Positions 29,102 to 41,492 of a DNA stretch of 64,000 bases are shown here, piece by piece. The notes under the pieces are model-generated. The model searched no databases and was not told where the DNA came from. It worked only from the letters and a program-made list of their open reading frames with translations. Position 1 is the stretch's first letter. Each line of letters begins with the position of its first letter. The position numbers and the translations under genes are program-made. Origin of the DNA: Agarophyton chilense (Eukaryota > Rhodophyta > Florideophyceae > Gracilariales > Gracilariaceae); assembly GCA_030374765.1 (NCBI GenBank), contig JARGXX010000116.1:682001-746000 (forward strand), read 5' to 3'.

Positions 29102-32100
29102 TCATTTCGGCACAGTCACCTGCTTGGGTTTCAGCCCAGGAAGGTTAACAGGCGGTGCAGTTTTGTGGTAGTCCTGCATGGCCCTCACAGTGATTTTTTG
29201 CGTCTGCAATACACGAATTGCCTGTGCTAAGGCTCGTGCAGCTGCGACCGTCGTTACATACGGAACGTTTGATGACAGAGCTGCGATGCGAACTGCACGA
29301 GTGCTCTCCGCGTCGTCAGCCCTGCGACCTGGCGAGCATATGAACAGATCAACTTCTTTGTTTTTGATCTTATCCAGAACATGCGGTCTGCCTTCATTAA
29401 CCTTCAGAACCATTTCTACATCTGCTGGATTCAGTCCACCAGCAATCAAAGCAACATACGTTCCTCGCGTGGCGAAAATCTTGAAGCCCATTGCAACGAG
29501 ATCGAACGCAATAGGCACAGCTGAGTCCTTGTCCTTATCCCCAAGGCTCATGAACACTCGCCCAGATGTGGGAATAACAAGACCCGAGGCCAGTTCGGCT
29601 TTCGCATAGGCCATGGCAAAGGAATCATCAATACCCATAACTTCTCCAGTAGACCTCATTTCTGGAGACAACAAAATATCTGCTCCCGGGAATTTCTTGA
29701 AAGGCAGAACAGCTTCCTTGACACAAGTGTACCTGGGTATGATTTCCTTCTCCAAACCAAGGTCCGCTAACTTATTTCCCATCATGGCTAGCGATGCGAG
29801 CTTTGCCAGAGGTTGTCCAATGGCCTTCGAAACAAACGGCACAGTCCTCGATGCGCGTGGATTGGCTTCCAAGATGTACACTGTTTCTCCCTGAACCGCC
29901 CACTGAATGTTCATGAGTCCAATCACACCCAGACGCTTTGCAAGAGCAATTGTCCATGAACGTATCGTCACCATGGCGTTGTATGGAATAGATAAAGTTG
30001 GAAGAGAGCAGGCTGAATCTCCGGAATGTATACCAGCGGCTTCGATGTGTTCCATAATTCCCCCGATAACTACATTCCCGTGCATATCTGCGATAGCGTC
30101 TACATCAACTTCGATCGCATTATCTAGAAAGTGATCGATCAAAACAGGGTGCTCGGATTCTACAATGACATCCGCCGACATGTACTTTTGAAGTTCTTTC
30201 TCATCATAAACAATGTCCATACCGCGCCCTCCGAGAACGTAACTCGGTCGCACGACAACAGGATATTCAACACGGGTAGCGATATTAGCCGCTTCCTCGT
30301 ATGACCTGGCAATGCCATTCTCTGGCTGCCTAATCCCAAGCTCCTGAAGAATGGCGATGAAACGATCACGATCCTCAGCAGCGTCTATAGAATCTGGTGG
30401 AGTTCCCAGAATCCGACAGTTGACTCCCGCTTCTTTAGCTTCATTTGACGCAAGATACTTCTCCAAAGGCACTGCAAGTTTCAGGGGTGTCTGACCTCCG
30501 AACTGAACGAGAATGCCGTCTGGTTTCTCAGCTTCGATGATTGCGATTACGTCTTCGAGAGTTAATGGTTCAAAGTATAGCCTATCAGCCGTATCATAAT
30601 CTGTAGAAACAGTTTCCGGGTTAGAATTGATCATAACTGTTTCATACCCTGCATCGCGAAGCGCAAAACACGCGTGAACACAGCAATAGTCAAACTCAAT
30701 ACCTTGCCCGATTCGATTGGGCCCTTGGCCAAGAATAACAATCTTCTCTTTCCCTGTTGGAGGTGGAGTCTCCGATTCGGTCTCAAAATCATCTCCCCAA
30801 GTCATAAGTGTGTCATATGAACTGTACATGTAAGGCGTGTAGGCTTCGAACTCAGCAGAACATGTATCTACAGTCTTGAAAACGGGCAAAACCCCCAAAG
30901 CTTTTCTTCTCAAACGAACTACTTCTTCGTTTGTGTTCAAACAGTGGGCTATTTGCTTGTCACTATAGCCTGCAGATTTATACCGATACATTGCCGCAAT
31001 ATCAATATCAGTCGCCGATCCATGCTTTTGTATCTCCTCTCCAATATCATATATTTCCTTCATTTTCCACAGGAACCATTGGTCATATTTTGAGAGATTA
31101 AAGATTTGGTCGATGGACATTCCAAGGTCGAATGCGTTTCTAACAAAAAATATCCTTTCCGGGGAAGGTTGCCTGAGAATCGCTTCCAATCTCAATTCAC
31201 TTTCAACCAGCTTATCCTTTCCGTCTAATCCCCAGCCAGAGCGCCCAGTCTCTAGGCTTCGAAGGGCTTTCTGGAAGGATTCAATAAAAGTGCGACCGAT
31301 GGCCATTGCCTCCCCAACAGCTCTCATTTGAGTGGAAAGGGTATTGTTGGAGCCCGTGAATTTTTCAAATGCGAAGCGTGGAACCTTCGTCACGATATAG
31401 TCAAGAGAAGGTTCAAAGGCTGCGGGGGTTTCTCTGGTAATATCATTTTGAATTTCAGTAAGCGTTCGTCCAATAGATAGCTTGGCAGCCAGTTTTGCGA
31501 TCGGGAACCCAGTTGCTTTAGAGGCGAGTGCTGATGAACGAGAAACACGAGGGTTCATTTCAATTACTATAATGTCTCCATTTTGGGGGTTCACTGAGAA
31601 CTGAATGTTAGACCCGCCAGTTTCTACTCCGATCTCACGAATGATGTCAATAGCCATATCGCGGAGATTCTGATATTCTTTGTCAGTTAGAGTCTGGGTG
31701 GGTGCGACTGTTATACTATCTCCGGTATGAACACCCATGGGGTCAATATTTTCAATGCTGCAAACGATAACTACATTATCCTGTCCATCTCGCATCACTT
31801 CAAGTTCGTATTCTTTCCAGCCCAACAAGGACTGCTCAACGAGAATTTGGTTGACTGGAGAAGCTTCCATGCCAATCTCTGCCATTTCAAGATATTCTGG
31901 CTTGTTGTACGCAATACCACCCCCCGTTCCTCCCAGCGTAAAAGCTGGGCGAATAATCAGTGGAAAAGATCCAATTTCCTCGGCGACTTTTTCAGCCATA
32001 TCCATGTTCTCGGCAATTCCTGAGCGGCAACAGTGGACACCGATCTTCTCCATAGCCTTCCTAAATAGCAATCGATCTTCACCTTTCTCAATAGCGTCTA

Positions 32101-32884
32101 ACTTGGCGCCAATAAGCTCGACTCCGTAGCGGTCAAGAACACCGGTCGTGGCAAGAGTGGTGGCCAGATTGAGTCCAGTTTGGCCTCCCATGGTGGGTAG
32201 TAGAGCATCTGGACGCTCAACATCAATAATTCTCTCCAACATATCAGGGGTTAATGGCTCAATATAGACCCTATCGGCAGTCTCCGGATCTGTCATGATG
32301 GTTGCAGGATTTGAGTTGACAAGAACGACGGTGTACCCTTCTGCCTTGAGAGCCTTGCAAGCTTGAGTTCCACTATAGTCAAACTCTGCACCTTGACCAA
32401 TGACAATGGCCCCAGCTCCTATGAGCAGGATCTTTTTGATATCCGTACGTTTGACGAGGGGAGTGGTAACTTCTCCAAAGATATCAGCCCATATGGGGGC
32501 CATATCAATCTCCGGGGCGGGTCGCGGCTCAGAGCTTTCGGAGACATCAGCTACCATGCGAGGAATTACCTTGCGGGGCTTGAGCGGCTTGGGGACGGCA
32601 TTGCGGGCTGTCACTAAAAAGGTGGTGGAGAACAGCGGAACATGACGCTTGACCAGCGACTGAGACGTGGTGAAGGCGGTGGTCAGGTTGTTATCCATCT
32701 TTGCGGAATGTGCGACAAACGCAGTGGGACACTGGAAGACACGGAGGAAAGCGAAATGATGGGGGAGAGCAGCTTCGGCGGAGGGAATCGCCAAGAATGA
32801 CTTAGGTAGTGCGGATCTCGAAGGCGCGAATACCTGTTGCAACGATGCCTCGGCGGTGCGGTGCGTTTGAATTAATGCTGTCAT
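29102..32884 (-). CDS. carB: Carbamoyl-phosphate synthase large subunit, probably plastid-targeted
   Basis: Intron-free, 1,260 codons. Makes carbamoyl phosphate from bicarbonate, ATP and ammonia delivered by the small (glutaminase) subunit, feeding pyrimidine and arginine synthesis. The mature enzyme starts near residue 145 ([20 protein letters not shown]). Two homologous ATP-grasp halves follow, each with a GQ(G/T)-type N-lobe and the [16 protein letters not shown] metal-binding motif. An MGS-like allosteric domain closes the protein ([20 protein letters not shown] to the end). The N-terminal 144 residues have no counterpart in bacterial CarB, are Ser/Thr/Ala-rich with few acids, and fit a plastid transit peptide. 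An ATG at 32698 ([15 protein letters not shown]) is an equally good start with an early Phe. In red algae the partner carA is commonly plastid-encoded, which fits a separate nuclear large subunit. Confidence 0.95.
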   Translation of the reverse strand: MTALIQTHRTAEASLQQVFAPSRSALPKSFLAIPSAEAALPHHFAFLRVFQCPTAFVAHSAKMDNNLTTAFTTSQSLVKRHVPLFSTTFLVTARNAVPKPLKPRKVIPRMVADVSESSEPRPAPEIDMAPIWADIFGEVTTPLVKRTDIKKILLIGAGAIVIGQGAEFDYSGTQACKALKAEGYTVVLVNSNPATIMTDPETADRVYIEPLTPDMLERIIDVERPDALLPTMGGQTGLNLATTLATTGVLDRYGVELIGAKLDAIEKGEDRLLFRKAMEKIGVHCCRSGIAENMDMAEKVAEEIGSFPLIIRPAFTLGGTGGGIAYNKPEYLEMAEIGMEASPVNQILVEQSLLGWKEYELEVMRDGQDNVVIVCSIENIDPMGVHTGDSITVAPTQTLTDKEYQNLRDMAIDIIREIGVETGGSNIQFSVNPQNGDIIVIEMNPRVSRSSALASKATGFPIAKLAAKLSIGRTLTEIQNDITRETPAAFEPSLDYIVTKVPRFAFEKFTGSNNTLSTQMRAVGEAMAIGRTFIESFQKALRSLETGRSGWGLDGKDKLVESELRLEAILRQPSPERIFFVRNAFDLGMSIDQIFNLSKYDQWFLWKMKEIYDIGEEIQKHGSATDIDIAAMYRYKSAGYSDKQIAHCLNTNEEVVRLRRKALGVLPVFKTVDTCSAEFEAYTPYMYSSYDTLMTWGDDFETESETPPPTGKEKIVILGQGPNRIGQGIEFDYCCVHACFALRDAGYETVMINSNPETVSTDYDTADRLYFEPLTLEDVIAIIEAEKPDGILVQFGGQTPLKLAVPLEKYLASNEAKEAGVNCRILGTPPDSIDAAEDRDRFIAILQELGIRQPENGIARSYEEAANIATRVEYPVVVRPSYVLGGRGMDIVYDEKELQKYMSADVIVESEHPVLIDHFLDNAIEVDVDAIADMHGNVVIGGIMEHIEAAGIHSGDSACSLPTLSIPYNAMVTIRSWTIALAKRLGVIGLMNIQWAVQGETVYILEANPRASRTVPFVSKAIGQPLAKLASLAMMGNKLADLGLEKEIIPRYTCVKEAVLPFKKFPGADILLSPEMRSTGEVMGIDDSFAMAYAKAELASGLVIPTSGRVFMSLGDKDKDSAVPIAFDLVAMGFKIFATRGTYVALIAGGLNPADVEMVLKVNEGRPHVLDKIKNKEVDLFICSPGRRADDAESTRAVRIAALSSNVPYVTTVAAARALAQAIRVLQTQKITVRAMQDYHKTAPPVNLPGLKPKQVTVPK

Positions 32885-34728
32885 CCGCTGCGATCACAGG
32901 TGCTAGCTGCGAGCTGCGAACTGCAAACGAGATCGGCGTCATGCTTCGTGGACACGCGTACCACTTTGGTTGGACATTCGCATCCCAACTGCTACATTGG
33001 ATGGCTTCACCTCTTCTCGCGCGCGCTCCTGTCAAACGTTGCTGTAGATCATCAGACGATGCTATGCGATCGAAAAATGGCGCAACTTTTCATGAATGAA
33101 TTCGCCATGCGCCACCAAAAAATCCACCTGATGAATCGTCGTCGAGGATCTCCGTGACAGGTCACGATCCCTGGCCCCGGTGGGCCTCATATGCCTCAGG
33201 CTACGGGCCGTAGCCCATGATGCGCGAGTACTTACTTTCTTCTCTATGCTCTCGGTAACTGTTTGTCCCCGAACAGTGTTGAAGTAGGCGCTACCTGAGC
33301 TTTACTTGGTGCTTCTCGTCATCGTGATGAGTGCTGCGTTTCCATTGAAAGGCTGTTTGACATGTGAAAAGAAACACAATGCAGCAGTGATCACGCGTCT
33401 TCTGTTTGATAGTCCTCGGTTTTTGTGTGGCGTTTTCATGTGGGTGGGGTTTGATTAGAATTAGTTTGCAAAATCCTTCACATATGTGTCTATTGAATGG
33501 TTTCGCAACATTTTCTACGCATGATGGCAAACTCCGCAAAAATAACGACCATCATTCGAAGTATAAGCCTCTAGAAAATCTTGTAATTGTACGGCAAGTG
33601 GCGGCTGGTAAGATGCACATGGCGGCTCATGGACAAACGCGCTTTCGTCGAAAAACAGTAGCTATGCGCGACAATTTTATCACCAACATGACTTGTTGGG
33701 TCATTTAAAAACAGTTCCATGATCGCTACACACGTTTTTAAAACGCTGCTGTGAAAAAAAAGGGATCACACATTTGTGTTCTGTAATAGGTTGGGTGAAC
33801 CCAGCAATCTCAACGGGCTTTTATGCAAATTCGTGACGCTGAAAGAATATCGAGCCAGCTAAGAGTAAGATGAAAAAGAAGATTGCCAAAATCGAGGAAC
33901 AGAAAAATCATCTGAGAAAGTAACATATCGCCGAATCCATGTCTCGCAACAGTGAGCTCTAACCCGATTAAAAGAGTAATGATAAAATTTCAGGCTGCGG
34001 TTTGGCGCTAGTTCTAAAAACCGCAAAAAGCACAAGAAAATACGACGTAGTGGTATGAGAAAAAAGCTTGTGTGGTTTGTGGACTCATTTTAAGAGACTT
34101 ATATGGTTCTCAATGATTTGGAACATGATTAGCTGAAGTTCAAAATTAAGAAGTTTGATGTGGAGAAAGAAGAATGAGGTGAAGACCGAAAAAAGCGTCG
34201 ATTGGAGCGTCAGAAGAACATCAAGCTTACATTCATGAAACGAAAATCTTTACCAGGCTCTTTCCAGTCTCATCATAAAAAAAAATTTCATGCATTTTGG
34301 CGGTTTTTTAACGCTTGGGGTTTATAGAAACGTTACAGAGAAGCACAATTTTCTCCTAGCGAGGCTCGTAGCTTGCAAGCTCTCATTTTTGCACTTGTTC
34401 CTCGCAATCTTTGCTCAGGTATTTAAATGTTCTGCGTATATGACCAAGTATACTTCAAGTAATGGAGGCAGGTACCGAAAGTATTTCGATATCTGGTTAG
34501 CATAAGTGCAATTTGGACAGTTGCTCAAGAATATCCAGCAGAGAAAAAGTAATTTAACTGGGTTCTGCAATATTTTCATCTTACCCTTCAAATCCACGAA
34601 AGTATAATGCATTTTGATCTCTATAAATATCCACCGTAATGTTTGTCAATAACATGTACTTGTTAAACGTGTTTAAGCCATGTTTAACGATTTTTTTTGG
34701 AAAAAGGCGGCTTACTACAAACGGCTAG
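32885..34728. other. Intergenic, decayed sequence
   Basis: The first 200-300 bp must hold the carB promoter. From about 33,840 to 34,260 the plus strand shows a Lys/Glu-rich, helix-like frame broken by many stops (KSKMKKKIAKIEEQ), which may be an old coding remnant. No RNA gene, repeat pair or intact frame is seen. Confidence 0.35.
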
Positions 34729-34733
34729 TGTAT

Positions 34734-35327
34734 TGTAACCGTCATGTCCGTAGATCAGAAAAGGACACAACGCGGGTGCCAAAAACCCAAGGGGACACAA
34801 GTAAATAGTAATGCTCTCGAGAGTACCAGCCCTACGGAGGGCAGAAATAGTGTGTCAAAGACGCGGCAAGAGAAGAAACAAATGCAATTGATAGGTAGAA
34901 CGTGAACCCAAATAGATGACGACAAGGTGGCGGGCAAAAACAAAAATATAAAAGTGATACGAGGATATAAAAGGTAAAGGCCTACGCCACAGGTTGAAAC
35001 TTTTATTGATGAGGTGGGGTGAGTCGAGGTGACTTTTTCAGAGTTGGTCGGAGCCGACCGGAGGCCGCCTTTTATAGACGATTTCCCGGCCGGCCGGCGC
35101 GTGAATTCGCGCGCCGCCCGATACACGGCTATGTTCTGGAACCTTATCGACGCAGAACGCACTTGCGTTGCGCAACAAGCGTGCTGTATCTAATAATTTG
35201 TATTTCTACTCTGTAATAAACAGATTATTTCTTTATACCCATTCTTCCATTCAGCCTACGTGCAACGCGCTTTAATTTGCCAGCGATGTTGCACGTGCCA
35301 CGCACCCGCGCCAAAACTGCCACAACA
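34734..35327 (-). repeat. 3' LTR of the Ty3/gypsy element
   Basis: 594 bp, TG...CA on the plus strand and therefore TG...CA on the element strand too. It pairs with 41481-42074. It is preceded on the left by TGTAT. It carries a GAATTC-containing GC-rich palindrome (CCGGCCGGCCGG at about 35088-35099) and CTCTCGAGAG at 34814-34823. Confidence 0.93.
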
Positions 35328-35338
35328 CACCCCCGGAC

Positions 35339-38300
35339 TCACCGATCGCTACGCTGGGCGATCGGCATTGGTGCGTCAGAGGCCGATCCCGGGTCGTGCT
35401 CCATGAGAAACACGAAAGGGATTTCCATACGGTCGATATGAGGAGTGTAGGTGATCCTGGACACCGGAACACGAGGGATCAGAAATATCTTCGTTTCTTC
35501 TAGATACAACTGAGAATCGGGGAGGTGCCCATACTGCGCGACTGCATAATGGTACAGAAATACCGTAAAGCGGATGTCTAAAACGGTTCCTATTCCGGGG
35601 TGAACCCTGTCAGCCATTTCCATAGGAAGATTTCCATGAGAGCCAATGAGGTACGGCCAATATATCCTGAACTGTGCGACGTATAGATGGAACAGATTCC
35701 AAACGACTCTCTCTAACTGAGGTGGTGGGAGACGAAGTGAAGCCATCCAATCTTGTATATTTGAGCCGGGGACGATGTGTTGACTGAGGTTATGCCTTGA
35801 GACCAGCTGATCAAAATCGACTCTTATAGGAAGCAACGTAATATTTTGCTGCACTGGATGGTTCTCTGCATACTCGTCCTCGTCCAATGTCATGACAACA
35901 TGATCAAGAAGATGTCCAGGTCTCCTAGTGTAAGGCTTGAGGCGTCTGATGTGCACACCCTGTCGAGTGTATCGTTGGTTCGGTGAGACCAGAACATATT
36001 TAGGATGCATGGCCTTTACCACGCGGCACGGCCCATAGAATTTGGACTCGAAAGCAAGCCACTTCACATTCGGATTCAAGGCTTCTCCATGGATAACCAA
36101 AACTTCATCTCCTATCTTGAAATGATGGTTATATTTTGTATCATCTTCTCTTTGCGGCTGCTTGTCAACTCTCGCTGCACGAGTGATATTCCCAGCCATA
36201 ACTTCATGTCTCCGACTGTCTGGCGTGGAGTGGTCGATGAGTGGAAGCGGGTCTTCAATATGCATTCTAGGCGGTATTCCATACAAAAGCTCAAACGGTG
36301 AAGCTCCTCCAATCATCTTGCGGCGCCTGTGGCCAAATAACATCCTCCAAAACCTCGTCCCAATCCTTTTTCTTGTCAAATACCGTCTTACCAATTGCTT
36401 TCTTGATTGTACCCACCATGCGCTCCGCCCTACCATTCGACATAGGGGCGTATGCCAGAACTGGTCGAAGAGAGATTCCCTTTTGCTGCATGAATTTCTT
36501 GACAATTTCTGCTTTGAACGCAGTGAAATTATCCGATACTATGGTCAACGGTGGTCCAAATGGAGCAACAATTTAAGACTGAACTAAATCCAACACGACT
36601 GAAGCCGTTTGAGACTTGGTAGCTATGGCAATCGGCCATCCAGTTAGGTGTTCGACGCCAATCAATATGAAACGGTTTCCGAGTTTAGACCGAGGCAGTG
36701 GACCAGCAAAGTCTATGGAAAACGTTGCGAAAAGACTTGTCAGTGGAGCCCTCTGATTCGATCGATAATGAAGCAATGGAGAAATTCGCTGGCAGCCTTC
36801 ACAACTTCGAACGTATCCAACTATATCAAAGAACATCTGGGGCCACCAAAACCGATCACGAATAAAGTTCTTAGTAGATTCGAGACCCCAGTGCCCAATA
36901 TCATCATGAAATGATTTCAGAATCCCTCGACGCTCGTCTTCAGGGGGGACAATTCGTAGTCCATTCTTCGTGCGGCGAAAGAGCTGAGATTCCCAGACAT
37001 AGAAGTTTTTGGCGTTTCTCTTCACAGTAGCTCGCTATTTCGGATCACGCTTCCCCAAAGACAGGTTGGTGAGATAGCGCCCAATGTCCGCACAAAAAGG
37101 ATCAAGATTGCCGAAAATGTTTTCTTCACTATTGTTTTCAGCAAAATTGCAGTCCAACATGTCCGGCGCGTCTCCTTTCGCATATCTTGAGAGATAATCT
37201 GCCGCTGCATTGTCTTTTCCGGGCCGATAGACGATCTCAAACTCATACTCGGCCAAAAGATCGAGCCATCGGGCCAGGCGTCCATGAATATCTTTCTTCT
37301 TGAACGCGTAGCTAAGTCCCTGGTGATCCGTAACGAGCTGGAATGGCTTTGCTCTAAGAAGGTAGAAACGAAACTTTTTCAAAGCAAGAACAACTGCCAG
37401 AGCCTCTTTCTCACATACAGAATAGTTTCGCTCAGCTGCATTCTTGGTTCGGCTGGCATACTGAATTGGGTGAAACATCCCGTCTTCCTTCTTCTATGCC
37501 AATACGGCTCCAAGGGCCAAGCAGGATGCGTCCGTCTCCACTCTAAATGGAGATTCAAAGTCCGGAAAGGCCAGCACTGGCGGTGATGCGAGCTTCTTTT
37601 TCAATGCCAAGAAAGCTTCCATCATTTCTGGGGTGAAGGCCAAATTTTGCTTCCCGGATGTAGCAGCATGGAGTGGGGCGGAGGTCTTCGCAAAGTCTTT
37701 GATGAACCGGCGGTAGTAGCTGGCCAATCCAAGGAATCTTCGGAGTTCTGTGGTCGTGGTCGGGACTTGAGCTTCTTGGATCAAAGAAATCTTGTTCATA
37801 TCCACTGAGACTCCTGACTCATCAATGATGTGACCCAAAAGCGAGATACGAGGGCGTGCAAACTCACACTTCGAAATCTTGATCTTCAAGCCATAGCTGG
37901 AAATGATCTTGATTACTTCAGAGACGTGCTGAACATGTTCCCCCAATGTTCTAGAGAATATTACAACATCATCAATATAAACCCGAGCGAAGGGGATTTT
38001 CCCGAGAACCGAGTCCATCATTCTCTGAAACGTGGCTGGGGCAATCATCAATCCAAAAGGCATGACTTCAAACTGAAAAGTTCCCTGGCAGCAGATGAAA
38101 GAGGTCATTTCTTTGCATTTTGCTTACATTCGAATCTGCCAATAACCCGAAAACAAGTCCAATGTAGTAAAGAAGCAACATCCACCTAAATCGTCAAAGA
38201 TCTGATCCATATGTGGGAGTGGCCAGCGGTCCGGCTTCATGTTCTCGTTCAGAGTGCGATAGTCCACGCAAAACCTCGGGTTCCCATCCTTCTACATGGC

Positions 38301-40286
38301 TATTACGACCGGAAAGGCCCATGCAGAAGAGCAGCGGCGGATGATCCCGGCTTCCAACATGCGGTCCACTTCCTTTCGAACCGCGTCATTGTACTTTGGC
38401 GGCAACCTTCTGACGCGAAATTGAATGGGCTTATCAATTGTTACTTCGAAATTATGCATAATCGGAACGTCAGAAGGGCGCAAGTCGTGCAAAGACCATG
38501 CGATCACATTTGAGTCCAAAAGAATATCGGCAATTTTCATCTGAGGGGACTCGGTGATATGAATCAACTTCGACAGGACTTTATCACGCGATCCAATTGT
38601 GGAGAGTGCGCGATCCAATAAGCGGCCAACTGATTCTGATTCGCTCTGATTGCTTCTGTCAGCTGACTTCTGCAAATGTGAAGATCTACAAAAGGGTTCG
38701 TGGGGAATACGATTGCAACTAAGACAGTGGTGTACGAAGCCATGAGAGTCTACTTCTTCTACGTCTGTCTCCTCCCCGTTTTCCTGTTGTCCATTCTGTC
38801 TGTTCTCTTCATCGATTTGCGGGTTTGAACCTTCTAAAAATGCTTCATTTCCAATATCTGGTGGCTCTTGAACAACGTATTCATCTTGCGGGAGCTCTTC
38901 CTCGAACTCAAGAAGATATCCTCCGTCTTCGTCGTCATTAATAAGTCCCCTACGTCCTGGTGTTAGTATCTAAGGGTCGATCGGGGGTCCATATTCGTGC
39001 CGCCTAAGGCGGACTCTAATGTCAACATATTCTCTTCCGGCTGTTTCATCTTGAGCATGAAGCACAATGATCTCGTCGCGTATAGGGATTGTGAGGATAG
39101 GGTTGCGGTAAAGCGGGATTCCAACTTCTCCAGCCTCCTCTTCATCTTCACCATCTTCATCGTCTTCATCATCATCTTCATCTTCATCTTCATCATCCGA
39201 CTGACTGTCGTCACTTGCTTCGACTACTTCTCGTTCAGGGCTGACGCTGACTGCCGTCTGCGCACTTTGGAAAGAGGACGTATTGGGGCCGCTATCCTCG
39301 TCACTAGAGGCGTTTTCCTCGGCATCTTAAAATCTGCGGTCATAATCTCGAACGGGTGACTGAACCTGGGAGGCTACTTCGTAACTATCATCCGACTGGA
39401 CTCGAAAAGCCGGACCATTCGGGGCCATATCTCCTATGGGGACTCTGACGAGGATGGGGCCTGTGACGTCATCATTTTGAGGCTCTGCCACACCGTCATG
39501 GTCTTCACCTGTACTCTCTTCTGGATCGGGAGGGTTGTCCTGTGTGGGCGCATCTTCATCAACTGCAACGAGGGTGACATCTGCGTTTATTTCCGCTGAT
39601 TGGTCCATGATTATCTCGACAAAGTCTGCGTCTCCCACCTCCACCGAATCGGATGGAACCGTATCTGAGTCAGATGTGAAGTCTATGCTATCAGTGTCAG
39701 AAAGTGGGGCGTAGGATTCCAGCCCAGCGCGATCGAGGTCTACTCCCAGTGTAATTGACTTGTCATCGTAATTCATTGAAACTTCTTGCGCGCCAAGATC
39801 GATGCATGCATGTAACTTCTCTGATGTTGGACAGCCAATTATGACGTCAAATGGCGGCTTCTGAATGACAAGAAAGTCAAGTGGAACCCTCACGTTGTCA
39901 AATCGAACGGGCACCTCAGTCAACATGCCGACCACGACAGCTATGCTTCCGTCGGCGACTTTGATCTTTCTGTCGGTCGCTTTCGGCTCCAAGGACAACA
40001 CATCAGCTCATTCTGCGGATATAATGTTAGGTATGGCTCCAGAGTCTAATAATGCTTGGGTTGTAGTGCCATAGACCTTGATTGACACCACCTTTAGTCT
40101 GCGCTCGTCCTTGGGTACCTGGGCTGCCTTAACCCTTCGACGAGAATGTTTTCCTGAAATAATTTTACGGAGGTCTTTCTTCGCCACGTCAGCATCTCCG
40201 CGGATCAGTTGTCCAAAGGTCAGTCCAGATGGCGCATTGGCTGATTCTTCCAGAACGTTGTACTTCTCTGTGCGCTCCTCATGCAT
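35339..40286 (-). pseudogene. pol: pol (protease, RT, RNase H, integrase) of the Ty3/gypsy element
   Basis: Same frame as gag down to about 36,300, then a 1-nt shift. Domains in order: aspartic protease with the DSGA site (TQALLDSGAIPNII, about 40,030-40,065); an acidic linker rich in Asp/Glu (38,690-39,330); reverse transcriptase with RVYIDDVVIF (37,950-38,000); RNase H starting at RVETDASCLALGAV; integrase with its HHCC zinc part (HDDIGHWGLES... CEGC), the DDE residues in SIDFAGPL, IVSDNFTAF and NGRAERMVGT, and a C-terminal SH3-like region. A further 170 residues at the end show no chromodomain. In-frame stops lie near 40,008, 39,327, 38,963, 38,292, 38,111, 37,494, 37,035 and 36,573. Confidence 0.9.
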
Positions 40287-40307
40287 CGCTTTACTCGAGG
40301 GCTTCTT

Positions 40308-41492
40308 TTAAGACGTTTTCCTTGCTTTCTCTGAGCGCTTGCCTCTACCAGTGACGTCACCCTGGGGCCTGACTGCCCTAGACTGTGGGTTGGAATTCAG
40401 AAGGGAGCGGATTCCCATCCGATCTTCCGTTCTGATCTGTTTCGGGAGGGGAGCCCCCTCCGCGTTTCTCTTTGTCACCGTAACTGGTTCTTCTTGCTCC
40501 AGATCGCCCACGGTGACAACTGACACTTGACTCTGTTTCTGTTGCTCTTCTATAGCGGCCTCCAGGGTCCTATCCCTCCAACGTTCTTCTTGCTGAGATT
40601 CACTCTTTGCTCCATCGAATCCAGCTCGCTTGTCCTGGTTAGGGTTTCGGACCCAACAGTTTACAATTGAATGACCATTCTTGCCGCAGCGTCCGCACCT
40701 TGTGTCGCGGTGTGGATTGAGTAGACAACGGGTGGAATAATGGCCAGGCTTCTGGCAATACGTGCAGAGTCGCTGTTCGTCTTTATTGGCTTGGGAAGCG
40801 GGCGTCTGCGACTTCTTCACAAATAATGCCAGCTTGGAAAGCTGTTCTGCAAGCTGGTCTACCTTCTCTTCCATCTGAGGGGCTTCCGGAGTTTTGCTTC
40901 TAGAGATAACTTTCTTCGGTGGGGGACTCATGTTGAATGGGTGATGATCTCCCAGGATCTTCTTTCCAGAAACAAATTCTTTCACAAGCGACTTCAGAGT
41001 TCTATAATCGGAAGCTCCACGGAACACCACGAATTGAGCGAGATCCGCGTACTGCATGACAGCGTTTCTCAGCAGTCCAAATCAAGCCTTCTCGTTGAAT
41101 CCGGCTCTCTCGAACGAATCGTCCATGCTTTTCATCGATCGCAACAGATCATCGTATGACAAGCGTACACTAACTGCTTTTCTGATATGTTCCTCGGGCT
41201 CTTCCGGTACTCCAAATCGATCCAAGAACACTTTCTTCACGATCCCATAGTCTCTTGCATCCTCCGTCAAGTCTCCCTCCGAGGCAAACGTCTCATAGTA
41301 GAACTCAAATGCAGCACCCTCCAGGAATCCGAGAAATTCAAGAGCGCGGTCTTCGTCAGATTTTCCACGAGTTGCGACATTCTCATAAAAGAAAAGAAAC
41401 TTGCGAATATCAACGCCAGATCCATCAAAGTGGCTCAATCCAGGAACATCAGAGGAGCTCGGGCCTCCTCGAGAGTACCATGTGAACGTCAT
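40308..41492 (-). pseudogene. gag: gag (capsid/nucleocapsid) of the Ty3/gypsy element
   Basis: One frame runs from the ATG at 41490-41492 to the TAA at 40308, interrupted by a TGA at 41082. The capsid part contains FDGSGVDIRKFLFFYENVA and ALEFLGFLEGAAFEFYYETF, which fit a retrotransposon capsid helix pattern. The nucleocapsid has two CCHC zinc knuckles (CTYCQKPGHYSTRC and CGRCGKNGHSIVNC, each Cx2Cx4Hx4C), which package RNA. The start codon lies within the last 12 bases of the 5' LTR, so the primer-binding site is read as Trp-Tyr-Ser-Arg-Gly-Gly. The frame continues into pol without a shift. Confidence 0.8.
41461..41480 (-). other. Candidate primer-binding site
   Basis: On the element strand the first bases after the LTR read TGGTACTCTCGAGGAGGCCC. 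TGG next to the LTR end is the hallmark of a tRNA primer site (complement of the 3' CCA). I cannot name the tRNA. The first 13 bases also occur inside both LTRs in the same orientation. Confidence 0.55.

Noticed and set aside
33840-34260. Coiled-coil gene in the carB upstream spacer
   Set aside because: Helix-like Lys/Glu peptides are interrupted by many stops in every frame, so at best a very old remnant.
36648-36914. Plus-strand open frame across the integrase
   Set aside because: It is a shadow of the minus-strand integrase, whose motifs (HHCC, DDE) are clear.
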